Assembly: GCA_014584315.1 (NCBI GenBank)
Contig: JACTNA010000016.1
Span: 143,788-207,787 of the forward strand
Source: Planctomycetota bacterium
GTDB lineage: Bacteria; Planctomycetota; Phycisphaerae; Phycisphaerales; UBA1924
DNA length: 64,000 nt
Reading direction: 5' to 3'
Shown here: positions 50,645 to 58,906 of the stretch, piece after piece
How positions within the stretch are numbered: position 1 is the stretch's first letter
How the letters are laid out: the number at the start of each line of letters is the position of its first letter
The notes under the pieces: generated by a model
What the model saw: only the letters and a program-made list of their open reading frames with translations
Database searches by the model: none
Told to the model about the DNA's origin: nothing
Program-made: the position numbers and the translations under genes

Positions 50645-52639
50645 TCATCCGAAGGTCAGCCCGCCGGTGCGCGCGGCATCGGCGAGTCGCTTGGTGTTCT
50701 TGGCGGTTTGCTCGGTGGCGCTGGCGGTGCGCTCGGCGGCGTCGGCGCTCCCCGCGAGCCCCTGCACGGCTAGCGCGTTGAACGTACCGCGGACCTCGAT
50801 CTTGGAGGCGATGGCGTCGCCGATGGCCGCGAGGCGGTCTTCCAGGTCGGCCAGGAGGTCGCCAGGTCCACGGCGGACCGTGCCGTCGGCTTCGGCCTCC
50901 TCGCGCTTGCGGCGGGCCTCAGCGATGGCATCATCGAGACGACGCCGCGCTTCCTCGAGTTGCCGCTGCGTCTCGGCGAGGCGCGCGTCCGTGCCCTGCT
51001 CGAGCGCCTGCTGGGCCTCCTCGAACTGCCGACCGATCTCGGCGAGCGTGGCCTCGTTCAATTCGCTCGAGCGGTCGCGCTCGACCTGGCGGCGCTGCTC
51101 GCGCCGCGACAGGTCGCGACGTGCGGCCTCGTCGATCTCGGAGAGCCGGGCGTCGAGCTGCTCGTCCACGGCGCGCTTCGCGGCCTCGACGTCCAGCCCC
51201 GAGTCGAACAGCCCCTGGATCTCCAGCATCCGCTTGGCGACAAACGCGCTGGCCCGCTCCCAGACCTTGGTGAACCCGGACGTGAAGCGGGTCCAGGTCT
51301 TGGACAGGAACGCGGTCGTCTCGATCCAGGCGACCTCCAGGGCGTGCAGGACCTGCTGGGCCGCGGCCAGGGCGCCGAACCACATCTTCTGCGCCGTGCC
51401 AACGAAGAATGCCCGGGCCTGGAGCCAGATCGCGTTCAGTTCGGCCACCCCGCGCTGCCAGGCGAGCTTGAGGGCCAGCCACAGGATCTCGGCGGCGAGG
51501 GAGACGTCGCCCGCGGCGAGGGCGTCGGCGATTCCGCCGATCACCTTGCCGACGAACTCACGGAGCCTGCCGAACTGGTCGCGGAGCCAGGCAAGGGCCT
51601 CTCCCCCGGCGCCGGACCAGACCAGGAGCGCCGTGCCGAGGCCGATGACGGCCGCCACCACCAGGCCGATGGGGGAGAGCAGCGCGCCGAGGATCGCGCC
51701 GATGAAGCCGATCGCCGTGCCGACCGCGCCGACAGCGCTGGCCAGGACACGGAAGACCGCGCCGACACCACCGATGAGCAGGCCCAGGCCGACAATGGCA
51801 ATCCCCGCCGCCGCGACGGCGACCGCGACCTTCGCAGCGGTGACCACCAGCGCCTTGTTCTCGCGCACCCACTGCGTCACGGTCACCACGGCACGGGTCA
51901 CGGCGTTGGACAGGTCGATTACCGCGGGCGCCAGCGCCGAGCCGATCACGAACACGCCGTTCTTGAGCACGCGCCAGAGGATGTTGAGCGTGTCGTTGAG
52001 CAGGGCCGCGTCCTTGGCCGTCTCCGTCGAGACGGTCAGGCCGAGGGAGCGGGCCTGGTCCTGCAGCTCCTCGATCCCGCGCGCCCCGTCCTGCATGAGT
52101 GGGAGCAGCTGCGTACCGGCGCGCCCGAGGATCTGCATGGCGAGCGCAGCCCGCTTCGACGGGTCTTCGATGCGGCTCAGCGCCTCGGCCACCAGCTTGA
52201 ACTGCTCCTCCGGCGTGAGGCCGCGGAGTTGTTCTGCGGACAGACCGAGGTCGGCGAGGGCGTCCTCGGCCGTGGACAGCCCGCGTTCGGCGTCGTTGAT
52301 CGTCCGCTGGAGCGTGCGGACGCCCTTCTCCAGCGTCTCCAGGTCGGCGCCGGACTGCTCCGCGGCGAAGCCAAGCTCCGAGAGCGACTCAACGCTCAGG
52401 CCCGTCCGTTGGCTCATCTTGTCGAGCGCGTCGCCCGTGTCGGAAAACGCCTTGACGCTCGCGGCCAGGGGCGCCAGGCCAGCCACGCCGATCGCGGCGA
52501 TGCGCAGGCCGATGGAGCGCACGCCCGCCCCGAACGCCTGGAGCCGGCGCTGGGCAGCGCGCAGGCCGGCGGTGAGTTTGTCGCTCACGCCGAGCTCGAC
52601 GAACGCCCGCCCCGCGCGGATGCCCTTGGCGCCGGCCAT
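50645..52639 (-). CDS. Phage tape measure protein
   Basis: A 664-residue protein. It has an N-terminal helical part (VELGVSDKLTAGLRAAQRRL), several hydrophobic segments between about 240 and 360 (VTAAKVAVAVAAAGIAIVGL, VFRVLASAVGAVGTAIGFIG) and long coiled coils at the end (AQQALEQGTDARLAETQRQL). The length sets the tail length, about 1.5 angstrom per residue by general rule. It lies after the tail-assembly chaperones and before the tail-tip genes. The hydrophobic part may help DNA pass the host membrane. Confidence 0.88.
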   Translation of the reverse strand: MAGAKGIRAGRAFVELGVSDKLTAGLRAAQRRLQAFGAGVRSIGLRIAAIGVAGLAPLAASVKAFSDTGDALDKMSQRTGLSVESLSELGFAAEQSGADLETLEKGVRTLQRTINDAERGLSTAEDALADLGLSAEQLRGLTPEEQFKLVAEALSRIEDPSKRAALAMQILGRAGTQLLPLMQDGARGIEELQDQARSLGLTVSTETAKDAALLNDTLNILWRVLKNGVFVIGSALAPAVIDLSNAVTRAVVTVTQWVRENKALVVTAAKVAVAVAAAGIAIVGLGLLIGGVGAVFRVLASAVGAVGTAIGFIGAILGALLSPIGLVVAAVIGLGTALLVWSGAGGEALAWLRDQFGRLREFVGKVIGGIADALAAGDVSLAAEILWLALKLAWQRGVAELNAIWLQARAFFVGTAQKMWFGALAAAQQVLHALEVAWIETTAFLSKTWTRFTSGFTKVWERASAFVAKRMLEIQGLFDSGLDVEAAKRAVDEQLDARLSEIDEAARRDLSRREQRRQVERDRSSELNEATLAEIGRQFEEAQQALEQGTDARLAETQRQLEEARRRLDDAIAEARRKREEAEADGTVRRGPGDLLADLEDRLAAIGDAIASKIEVRGTFNALAVQGLAGSADAAERTASATEQTAKNTKRLADAARTGGLTFG

Positions 52640-52642
52640 GCG

Positions 52643-53083
52643 TCACGGCCCTCCGCGCACGCTGTTGGCCCACGCCTTCGGGAGCTTGGGCTTCTCCTTC
52701 TCCAGCGCCGGCGACATGTAGGGCCGCGCGGCGATCTTGACGCGCTGGCGCACGAGCCGGCCCTTGACGCGGCGCGTGATCACCGTCGTGCCGCCGAACT
52801 CCAGGACGTTCGGCGCCGTGCTCTTCTTGAATCCCACGGGGCCAACGACGACCGAGTCCGTGCGCTGGTCGTACCCGAAGAGGATCAGCCGCCGCAGGCT
52901 TCCCTCGTGGGAGTGGGGCGGCTTGCCCGGCGGGGCCGAGCCCTTGCGCTTGCGGATGCTGGTCTTGGCGGCCTGGCGGATGAAGGCGCCCCCACGGGAG
53001 AGTGCCTTGCGCTTGGTCCGCTCCAGGGCCGCGACGATCCGCGGGCGGTCGAAGAACATGTGCTTAATGCGCATGTCGATCAC
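52643..53083 (-). CDS. HK97 gp10-like / tail-completion protein
   Basis: A 146-residue protein with the gp10-type layout: LSRGGAFIRQAAKTSIRKRK, then KPPHSHEGSLRRLILFGY, SVVVGPVGFKKSTAPNVLEF and a basic C-terminus ending ARPYMSPALEKEKPKL. This 'ARPYMxPA' ending is characteristic of HK97-gp10-like minor head-tail proteins. It is found after the lipoprotein and is coupled to it by GTGA (start GTG 53083; ATG at 53074 possible). Confidence 0.75.
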   Translation of the reverse strand: MIDMRIKHMFFDRPRIVAALERTKRKALSRGGAFIRQAAKTSIRKRKGSAPPGKPPHSHEGSLRRLILFGYDQRTDSVVVGPVGFKKSTAPNVLEFGGTTVITRRVKGRLVRQRVKIAARPYMSPALEKEKPKLPKAWANSVRGGP

Positions 53084-53541
53084 CCGCCCACGCTCCCACC
53101 CCCGCCGAACGACTTGCCCTCCTTCAGCCCCTTGTTGAACGAGGCCTCCTTCTCCCTGCGTAGGCGGCCCGACCCGATGAAAAGCCCGACGATACCTGTC
53201 AAGGCCGGCAGCGCCGGGCCCGCGATGGGCACGCCCGCCAGCGTCGGTCCGACTTCATCAAGCGCGGTGAGCGTGAGCTGACCGAGCAGGCCTCGGATCT
53301 CACCGGCGCGCTCGATGGACGCCTTCCACTGCGCGCCTGTCCGCTGCACGTCCTCGAACCAGGCCCGGTACTCGGCCTCGGCCTCGTTGAGGCTGACGCG
53401 GGACGACAGTCCCGTGGTCTGCTGGATCTCGTGGGGCGTCTTGACCTTGACGATGTCGCCGAGGTCAAAACCGGCGCACGCCGCCAGCGCGAGGCTGAGC
53501 ATGACGAGCCCGAAGGCATACGCGACGGTGCGGTGATTCAC
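53080..53541 (-). CDS. Phage-encoded lipoprotein
   Basis: A 153-residue protein started at GTG 53541 behind GGAGG. It has a signal with lipobox LALAAC and a helical periplasmic part (SLNEAEAEYRAWFEDVQRTG). A second hydrophobic stretch (GPALPALTGIVGLFIGSGR) is followed by a Gly-rich end. Coupled to its neighbours by 4-bp overlaps on both sides. A role in lysis (o-spanin-like), superinfection exclusion or the tail is possible; I cannot choose. A lipoprotein in the middle of a tail operon is unusual. Confidence 0.7.
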   Translation of the reverse strand: MNHRTVAYAFGLVMLSLALAACAGFDLGDIVKVKTPHEIQQTTGLSSRVSLNEAEAEYRAWFEDVQRTGAQWKASIERAGEIRGLLGQLTLTALDEVGPTLAGVPIAGPALPALTGIVGLFIGSGRLRREKEASFNKGLKEGKSFGGGGSVGG

Positions 53542-53765
53542 GGGGCCTCCTTGCCACCCCCGCGAGGGGGAACACGCTTGTCGATGAAGACGTCCTTGAG
53601 CACTCCGACTCCGGCCTGGATCACTGCAGCGGTTGAGCGGCTCGTTGGGTCGAAGTCGGTGGGCTTGAAGGGTCCGTGCTTCTTGGGGTCGCGGTGGGCG
53701 TTGGCGATGAGGGCCATAAGGCTGCTGGTCATGCTCCAGTCGTGCTTCTGGCGGGCCTCGGCCAT
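53538..53765 (-). CDS. Tail-assembly chaperone, second frame
   Basis: A 75-residue frame starting MAEARQKHDWSMTSSLMALI and continuing HRDPKKHGPFKPTDFDPTS. The frame is open upstream without a start codon, and the coding sense continues there (AWKLVWQCAGLIGVDPARLT, from about 53843). That stretch looks like the true N-terminal part of this domain, so this protein is probably made as a -1 frameshift extension of the upstream 161-residue gene, as in lambda gpG/gpGT. Independent initiation at the ATG (53765) would drop the first domain half. Confidence 0.65.
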   Translation of the reverse strand: MAEARQKHDWSMTSSLMALIANAHRDPKKHGPFKPTDFDPTSRSTAAVIQAGVGVLKDVFIDKRVPPRGGGKEAP

Positions 53766-53785
53766 CGCCAGGAGTTCGCGCAGGG

Positions 53786-54271
53786 TCAGTCGGGCGGGAT
53801 CGACCCCGATGAGGCCGGCGCACTGCCAGACGAGCTTCCAAGCGTCTGAAGCGCCCGCTCCGCGGCCTTCTCCAGCTCGCCGCTGTCGAGTCTGGCCTCG
53901 ACGATGTCGCGGGCCTTGTCCATCACGTCCCTGGTGGCCTTGAGCACTCGCCCGAGGTTGGCCCGGTCCCTCGGGCTCGGGCAGAAACCCACGAGCTCCT
54001 CCAGGAGCGCCTCAGTCGCCTGCTCGATCGCGTCGCCAGCCATGGCGCGCCCGAAGTCCTCGTCGCTCACAGAGCGCTGGTCGGCCTGCGGCTTGCAGAC
54101 CGCGTAGACCGCGTCGCAGAGGAGCACTGGATCGCGGATAAGCCGCTCGATGAGCGTGCCGTCGAGCACACCGAGCAGGTCCACGCCGGCGAGGCTCTTG
54201 ACGCGCTTGAGGGCGGCGACGTTGATCTCGATCGTCCACTCCCGCCCCGCGTTGTCCTTGAAGGCCTTCAT
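53786..54271 (-). CDS. Tail-assembly chaperone, first frame (gpG-like)
   Basis: A 161-residue protein between the tail tube and the second chaperone frame: MKAFKDNAGREWTIEINVAA, then LKRVKSLAGVDLLGVLDGTL and a helical C-terminus (VMDKARDIVEARLDSGELEK). A candidate slippery heptamer GGGTTTC occurs in its GTG-GGT-TTC codons near 53990. The C-terminal 25 residues (SSSGSAPASSGSIPPD) are low-complexity, as expected where a frameshift usually occurs first. Confidence 0.78.
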   Translation of the reverse strand: MKAFKDNAGREWTIEINVAALKRVKSLAGVDLLGVLDGTLIERLIRDPVLLCDAVYAVCKPQADQRSVSDEDFGRAMAGDAIEQATEALLEELVGFCPSPRDRANLGRVLKATRDVMDKARDIVEARLDSGELEKAAERALQTLGSSSGSAPASSGSIPPD

Positions 54272-54281
54272 CGATCGCTCC

Positions 54282-54722
54282 TTACGGCACGACCATCCAC
54301 TGCGGGGCGTTGGCCGAGTACGCCGGCTTGGCGGTGACGCTGACGGTGATCGCCTCCTCCAGGGGCTCGGAGCGGCTGAAGGCGGTGATCGAGAACTCGG
54401 CGCGCAGGCCCTGCGTGCCCGCCACCGTGATGTCCCCGTCCATCACCGCCAGGTCGATGTTGGTGCCGTTGAAGAACGCGTCCTTGATGGCGGTGAAGCC
54501 TGCGTCGGCGGTGTCCCAGACCATCTCGAACTCGACGCTCGCCTCCTTCAGCGTGGCCGCGGTGGCGCGCCAGCCGCTGTTGGCGCGGGTGGTCACGTCC
54601 GCCTCGCCAGACTCGAGATTGAGCGTGACGTCGCGGACGTTGGTGATCTCGACCCACACCGGCACGGCCCACGTGCCGGTGTTGCGGTAGACCTTGGCTT
54701 CCATGCCCAGCCTGATCGCCAT
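54282..54722 (-). CDS. Phage major tail (tube) protein
   Basis: A 146-residue beta-rich protein: MAIRLGMEAKVYRNTGTWAV, ITNVRDVTLNLESGEADVTT, WRATAATLKEASVEFEMVWD. This is the TP901-1/gpV-type tail-tube layout (N-terminal strand, 'NVRDVTL' strand, central loop). It is followed directly by the chaperone genes, the standard order in siphophages. It indicates a flexible non-contractile tail. Confidence 0.85.
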   Translation of the reverse strand: MAIRLGMEAKVYRNTGTWAVPVWVEITNVRDVTLNLESGEADVTTRANSGWRATAATLKEASVEFEMVWDTADAGFTAIKDAFFNGTNIDLAVMDGDITVAGTQGLRAEFSITAFSRSEPLEEAITVSVTAKPAYSANAPQWMVVP

Positions 54723-54725
54723 CGC

Positions 54726-55019
54726 TTACCTCCTGTAGACCCCTGCGCTCTGCGCGATGATGTGGACGGCGATCGGGACGCCGGAGGTCGTGCTGATCTC
54801 GAGCGCGGCGAGATCGACGCCGTCGAGCCGGTGAGACGCGGTGCTCAGCAGTGCCACTTCGGTAGCCAGGCTGTCGTCCCCGACCGGGCGCAACGACACG
54901 ATGTTGTTCGTTGCGGCGCGGATGTCGGCATCGACGACCAGCGATTCGTCAGCGAGGCGGACCCAGCCGTCCGTGCTCGACACGGCGACGCGCTTGGAGA
55001 TGACGTTGGCCGCGGACAT
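54726..55019 (-). CDS. Small phage protein, likely tail-related
   Basis: A 97-residue protein started at 55019. Mainly beta (VISKRVAVSSTDGWVRLADE, VDLAALEISTTSGVPIAVHI). The start 2 bp after the previous stop shows cotranscription. Not recognised. Its place between the tail terminator and tail tube suggests a minor tail component or a decoration protein. Confidence 0.68.
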   Translation of the reverse strand: MSAANVISKRVAVSSTDGWVRLADESLVVDADIRAATNNIVSLRPVGDDSLATEVALLSTASHRLDGVDLAALEISTTSGVPIAVHIIAQSAGVYRR

Positions 55020-55021
55020 CG

Positions 55022-55444
55022 CTACCTCCGGACCCGGTACGTGACGGTGAGGATGCTGGTAAGCGCGCGCTGCTGCTCGAGGTGCTCGGCGGCGACGACC
55101 GGCTCGTGCTCGATGGAGAGCCACACGGCCTCGGGTAGCCCGTCCAAGCGCTTCATGCGCAGGTGGTCGGCGATCTCTTCCGCGAGGTCCACGAGCCCGT
55201 CGATCTCCGCGTCGTCGGCGATCTTCTTCTGGAGGCCCACGTCCACCGAGCAGTCGAAGTAGGACCCGTCGCGCGAGGCGGTCGTGATCGTCACTGCCCT
55301 GGGCACCACGCTCACCTTCAACTCGGCCAGTTCGGCCAGGTCGAAGACGGGCTGGTAGAGCCGCTCGGCGGTGAGCGGCTGCCCGAACGAGCCCGCATTC
55401 AGGCTCGCGACGAGAGCATCGGCGATGGCGACGAGCGTGCTCAC
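55022..55444 (-). CDS. Phage tail terminator / neck-type protein
   Basis: A 140-residue protein with the alpha/beta pattern of tail-terminator and minor-tail-U type proteins: TLVAIADALVASLNAG, LKVSVVPRAVTITTASRDGS, CSVDVGLQKKIADDAEIDG, and a helix LVDLAEEIADHLRM. It follows the membrane-type gene with ATGA overlap. Family assignment by fold pattern and order only. Confidence 0.7.
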   Translation of the reverse strand: MSTLVAIADALVASLNAGSFGQPLTAERLYQPVFDLAELAELKVSVVPRAVTITTASRDGSYFDCSVDVGLQKKIADDAEIDGLVDLAEEIADHLRMKRLDGLPEAVWLSIEHEPVVAAEHLEQQRALTSILTVTYRVRR

Positions 55445-55680
55445 GGGTGCTCCCTCCCGTTCACCCGGCCCTCCAGGTACGACACGCGGCGCTCGATCGC
55501 CTGGTACTCGCTCCGCAGCGCCCGGGCCTCGATGATCAGCTCGTCAAGCCGCTTCTCGACATGGTCGAGCTTGGTGGTGACCACGCCCCACTGGACGGTG
55601 ATCGCCAGGCCCGCGAGCACGAGGGTCACGACGACGCCCGCCCAGCGCGAGCCGTTGCGATGTGGAGCCACTGCCGTCAT
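55441..55680 (-). CDS. Small membrane protein with coiled coil
   Basis: A 79-residue protein with one span (GVVVTLVLAGLAITVQWGVV) and a long coiled coil (KLDHVEKRLDELIIEARALR, then YQAIERRVSYLEGRV). This layout occurs in i-spanin and holin-like proteins and also in phage structural clusters of planctomycete type. It overlaps both neighbours by 4 bp. Confidence 0.68.
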   Translation of the reverse strand: MTAVAPHRNGSRWAGVVVTLVLAGLAITVQWGVVTTKLDHVEKRLDELIIEARALRSEYQAIERRVSYLEGRVNGREHP

Positions 55681-56060
55681 GCGCCCTCCGTGGCGACGTG
55701 CTTCGTGTGGATGCGGAGCACCTTGCGATAGGGATCACTGAACCGGAAGGGCGGTTCTCCGCCCGGCGCCATGACTTCGTACACCTGCGTCTGCGCTCCG
55801 TCGGGTTCCCGGATGCGATCGCCGGCCTTGGGGAGCGTCTCGATCGCGCCCAGGACCAGGTCCGTCCGTCGGAACAGGAAGTCGCGCGACTCGACCTTGC
55901 GGATGAAGCCGGATTCGTCGGCCTGTTCGAACAGGGTGCGCCCTACCGTCGCGGCAAGGTCCACGCTGTCGGCGCCGCGCTGGTACGTGACCGTGCGCGT
56001 CAGGTGCGTGTGACGCCGCTCGTCCAGGAAGGCCGCGCCCTGTTCCAGGAGATCGGCCAT
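55677..56060 (-). CDS. Head-tail joining protein
   Basis: A 127-residue protein started at ATG 56060 (TGATG overlap with the DUF2190 gene). The pattern VDLAATVGRTLFEQADESGF, SRDFLFRRTDLVLGAIETLP, KAGDRIREPDGAQTQVYEVM followed by RFSDPYRKVLRIHTKH is that of small head-closure or head-tail joining proteins of siphophages (beta barrel with 'GDRI' and final 'RI.TK'). Confidence 0.75.
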   Translation of the reverse strand: MADLLEQGAAFLDERRHTHLTRTVTYQRGADSVDLAATVGRTLFEQADESGFIRKVESRDFLFRRTDLVLGAIETLPKAGDRIREPDGAQTQVYEVMAPGGEPPFRFSDPYRKVLRIHTKHVATEGA

Positions 56061-56425
56061 CACACCGGAGCTCCAGTCGAGACGATGCTGCCGCCCATGA
56101 GCACGCGGACGAATCGGTCGCCGTCCTGCGCAGCGCGTGTCGAGACACCCATGAACTTGTTCGCGCCGCTTCCGTCGTCGTCGGTGGCGACCTTGTTGGT
56201 CGCATCCCAGTAGAGCTTGGTGCCCGCCGCGATCGCGGTGCCCACACCCGTGGCCTTGACGACGCCGAACAGCCCGGCCAGCGCGATGCGGCCGACCTCG
56301 CCGCTCTTGATGTCGCGGGTGGCGATGCCAACGAGATCGCCCTGGACCACGACGTCGCCGTAGTCCACATCGCTCGGGGCCGTGTAGTTGATCCTCAACC
56401 CCAACCGGATGATCTGCGCACCCAT
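56060..56425 (-). CDS. DUF2190 capsid-associated protein 1
   Basis: A 121-residue protein with the DUF2190 pattern: INYTAPSDVDYGDVVVQGDL, VGIATRDIKSGEVGRIALAG, GVVKATGVGTAIAAGTKLYW and VRVLMGGSIV. DUF2190 proteins accompany the major capsid of tailed phages and probably decorate or stabilise it. It is a paralogue of the disrupted gene next to it. Confidence 0.85.
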   Translation of the reverse strand: MGAQIIRLGLRINYTAPSDVDYGDVVVQGDLVGIATRDIKSGEVGRIALAGLFGVVKATGVGTAIAAGTKLYWDATNKVATDDDGSGANKFMGVSTRAAQDGDRFVRVLMGGSIVSTGAPV

Positions 56426-56462
56426 GCTGTCTGCCTCCTTGCGGCTTCCCGCTCGTGATGTC

Positions 56463-56851
56463 TCACTGCGACATGCGCGCGCGGACGGTCGCGTCCGCGT
56501 CCGCCGCGGCCTTCACCGCCTTGCCGATCGCCTTGTTGGCGCCGGCGCCCGCGTTGGTGGTGGCGACGTCGTTGGTGTCGCCTTGTTGGCGCCGGCGCCC
56601 GCGTTGGTGGTGGCGACGTCGTTGGTGTCGTCCCAGTACAGCTGCGCGCCCGCGGTGATCGCGGTGCCGCCGCCGGTCGCCTTGGGGAAGTCGAACACGC
56701 CCTCAACCGCGAGCGCCCCCAGGGTGTTGGCCGAGATCGCCCGCACCGCCACGCCCACGAGCTCGCCCTGCACAACCACCGCGCCGGCGGCCACGTCGGC
56801 GCCCGGCGTGTAGTCGATCGATGCCCCTTCCTGGATGAACGTTGCCGTCAT
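56463..56851 (-). pseudogene. DUF2190 capsid-associated protein 2, broken by a 50-bp duplication
   Basis: The start MTATFIQEGASIDYTPGADV (56851) and the body up to AGAGANK match the first DUF2190 protein. An exact 50-bp tandem duplication (56531-56630) then shifts the frame and ends the protein early at 56513. With one copy removed the frame continues to KAIGKAVKAAADADATVRAR and a normal stop at 56463. So the gene is either a recent pseudogene, a case of phase variation, or an assembly artefact. Confidence 0.85.
56531..56630. repeat. Exact 50-bp tandem duplication
   Basis: Bases 56531-56580 and 56581-56630 are identical. The unit is not a multiple of three and lies within the second DUF2190 gene. 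No other copy was noticed in the window. Confidence 0.97.
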
Positions 56852-56908
56852 GGTCTGCTCCTCGCCGGGGACCGGGTCCCCGATGTCGTCTCCGCCAATC
56901 GGTGGCAT

Positions 56909-58906
56909 TTACGCCTCGCCCTTGCTCTTCACGCCGCCGCGCGGGTCCTGCAGGGCGACGCCGAAGTCGTGGTAGCCGCGCATCTGCACGCCGAGCTTGT
57001 TGAAGTCCGCCTCCGCCGTCTCGATGGTCGGGCTCTCCTGGCCGTTGAGGAACGCCACTTCGATGACCGGCAGATCGCTCGGGTCGGCGAGCAGGTACCA
57101 CGCCTTCGTCGAGCTGCCGCCGTACACGGCGTTGCCGAGGTAGCGGCTGACCTCGACGCGGAACTTGCCTTGGTGGGGATTGGCGACCGGGAACTTGGTG
57201 TTCGCCGTGGTGTCCCGTAACTCGAGGCTCTTGAACAGCTGCGTGCCGATCGCCGAGAGGGCCGTGGGCACCAACAGCACCGACGGCATGATGCCGATGG
57301 GCTTGCCGTCCCCATCCACCTGGTCCATGAACGTGACCTCGGCCTTGGTCAGGCCGTCGATGGACAGGGCCGTGTCGGCACCGCTGATGAAGTTCTTGTT
57401 GCCCGCGGTGAAGAACGCGGCGTTGTTCAGGAATGTGGTCCAGAAGACGTCGTTGATCTTCAGGCCCGATCCGCGGCCGAGCTTGCGCGGCACGGCGGTG
57501 ATGGCGCCCAGGTCGTCGTTGATGATGTCGCGGCGGTCGATCGCGAGCATCAGGCCGTAGGTGTCGGCCTTGTTGGTGTAGCTCTCCTCGCCGAGCGTCC
57601 CGTGCTTGAGCTCACCGCCGGGAGCAACCCGCTCGTACTGGTCCTTCCCGACCAGGCGGTAGCTCGTGACGGTTTTGAAGTCGCTGACGTTGCGGACGGC
57701 GGTGACATTGCGCCACGCCCGCTCGACGCTGAAGAAGCCCTCGAGCAGGAACTTGTTGGCGACGTTGGAGAGGATGCCACCGATGTCGATGGCGCTGAAG
57801 CCCGCCTCGATGGGCGGGTTGAAGGCGTGTCGGAGCACGGCACGGCTGTCGCGGAAGTTGCGGCCCGTGTACCCGTTGGCCCACGCGGCCTCGAGCAGCA
57901 GCTCCTGGAGCCCGATCCCGCCGCGGAAACGCTTGGTCGCGGCCTCCAGCGTCTGGTCGTCGAAGGCCTTCTCCACGCCCTCCAGGCGCGCGGTGATCAT
58001 GCACGCGGCCTCGAGGATCTGCGGCGTGGCCGCGTGCTCGGGCGCGTGGATCGCCGGCGCCTTGGGACGGTTCGCCCGCAGGACCTCCAGCTCGCAGCGC
58101 GTCGAGTCCCAGCCCTCGCGGATGGCCTTCGCCTCGATGTCGAGGTGGCGGCCGGCGCACACGCGGCGGATGGCACCGATGCGCTCCGTTTCGGCCAAGG
58201 CCTGGGCGCGGATGTCGTTGGCGCTGGCACCTGGCGCGGGCGTGGTGGGCGTGGGGGTGGTGGCGGGGGAGCCGGCGTCCGTGCCGGTCTCCGCCCCCGT
58301 CTCCTGCGTGTCGTCCATGACTGCCTTCTCCTTCCCGGCCGCAATGCTGGCGCTGGTGCCGCCGTCGGCGCCGAGGTCCACGAAGCTGATCTCGCCGAGC
58401 GTCGCGCGGCGCACGATGTTGATGGGCCCTTCGAACTCGCGGCCGTTGACCATCGCCTTCTGCTTCTCGCGGATGAACTCGAACTCCTCCACGCTGGCGC
58501 CTACCGACGCCTGCCAGGGGAAGCCGTTTCTCGAGGAGGCGACGACCTCCTTGGCTGCGGCGGTGTCGCGCGAGATCATGCCGGTGGCGACGAGCTGCCC
58601 GCCCTCGACCTTGATGGCGTCCGTGTGGCCGACGCCCGCGGTCGGGTCGTGCCCGAACCGGATCGGCCGCGCCTGCGAGGGGACCTCCAGCCCGGCTAGG
58701 TCGATCACGACCGGGTAGCGCCACGCGGCGATGCGCATGGCCCCGCCCGTGTACGCGACCATGCGGAACCGGGGGAGCGAGCGTTCGCCCTCGCCCGCCG
58801 CGGCCTCGATCTCCGCGGTCGCCGTGAGGCACAGGGAGGAGGGGACACTCTGGTTGTCAGGCCGCGAGCGCGGCTGCGCTCGTGGGGGTCGTGCGGTCGT
58901 TGGCAT
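56909..58906 (-). CDS. Prohead protease fused to major capsid protein
   Basis: A 665-residue protein. The N-terminal part (about 30-195) has the prohead-protease pattern (FRMVAYTGGAMRIAAWRYPV, GHDPTAGVGHTDAIKVEGGQ, ATLGEISFVDLGADGGTSAS). A linker rich in Thr, Pro and Ala (about 205-230) leads to the capsid domain (about 330-665: WRNVTAVRNVSDFKTVTSYR, GLKINDVFWTTFLNN, FRVEVSRYLGNAVYGGSSTK). The protease acts on the scaffold/delta region in HK97-like assembly. A fusion of protease to capsid is known in Mu-like and some other phages. It overlaps the portal gene by 50 bp. Confidence 0.87.
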   Translation of the reverse strand: MPTTARPPRAQPRSRPDNQSVPSSLCLTATAEIEAAAGEGERSLPRFRMVAYTGGAMRIAAWRYPVVIDLAGLEVPSQARPIRFGHDPTAGVGHTDAIKVEGGQLVATGMISRDTAAAKEVVASSRNGFPWQASVGASVEEFEFIREKQKAMVNGREFEGPINIVRRATLGEISFVDLGADGGTSASIAAGKEKAVMDDTQETGAETGTDAGSPATTPTPTTPAPGASANDIRAQALAETERIGAIRRVCAGRHLDIEAKAIREGWDSTRCELEVLRANRPKAPAIHAPEHAATPQILEAACMITARLEGVEKAFDDQTLEAATKRFRGGIGLQELLLEAAWANGYTGRNFRDSRAVLRHAFNPPIEAGFSAIDIGGILSNVANKFLLEGFFSVERAWRNVTAVRNVSDFKTVTSYRLVGKDQYERVAPGGELKHGTLGEESYTNKADTYGLMLAIDRRDIINDDLGAITAVPRKLGRGSGLKINDVFWTTFLNNAAFFTAGNKNFISGADTALSIDGLTKAEVTFMDQVDGDGKPIGIMPSVLLVPTALSAIGTQLFKSLELRDTTANTKFPVANPHQGKFRVEVSRYLGNAVYGGSSTKAWYLLADPSDLPVIEVAFLNGQESPTIETAEADFNKLGVQMRGYHDFGVALQDPRGGVKSKGEA

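Noticed and set aside
48973..50781. 602-residue proline-rich plus-strand frame
   Set aside because: The poly-Pro part is the complement of the poly-Gly codons of the Hint protein, which has recognisable domains on the minus strand.
50960..53281. 773-residue plus-strand frame
   Set aside because: Antisense to the tape measure and gp10-like genes; no domains.
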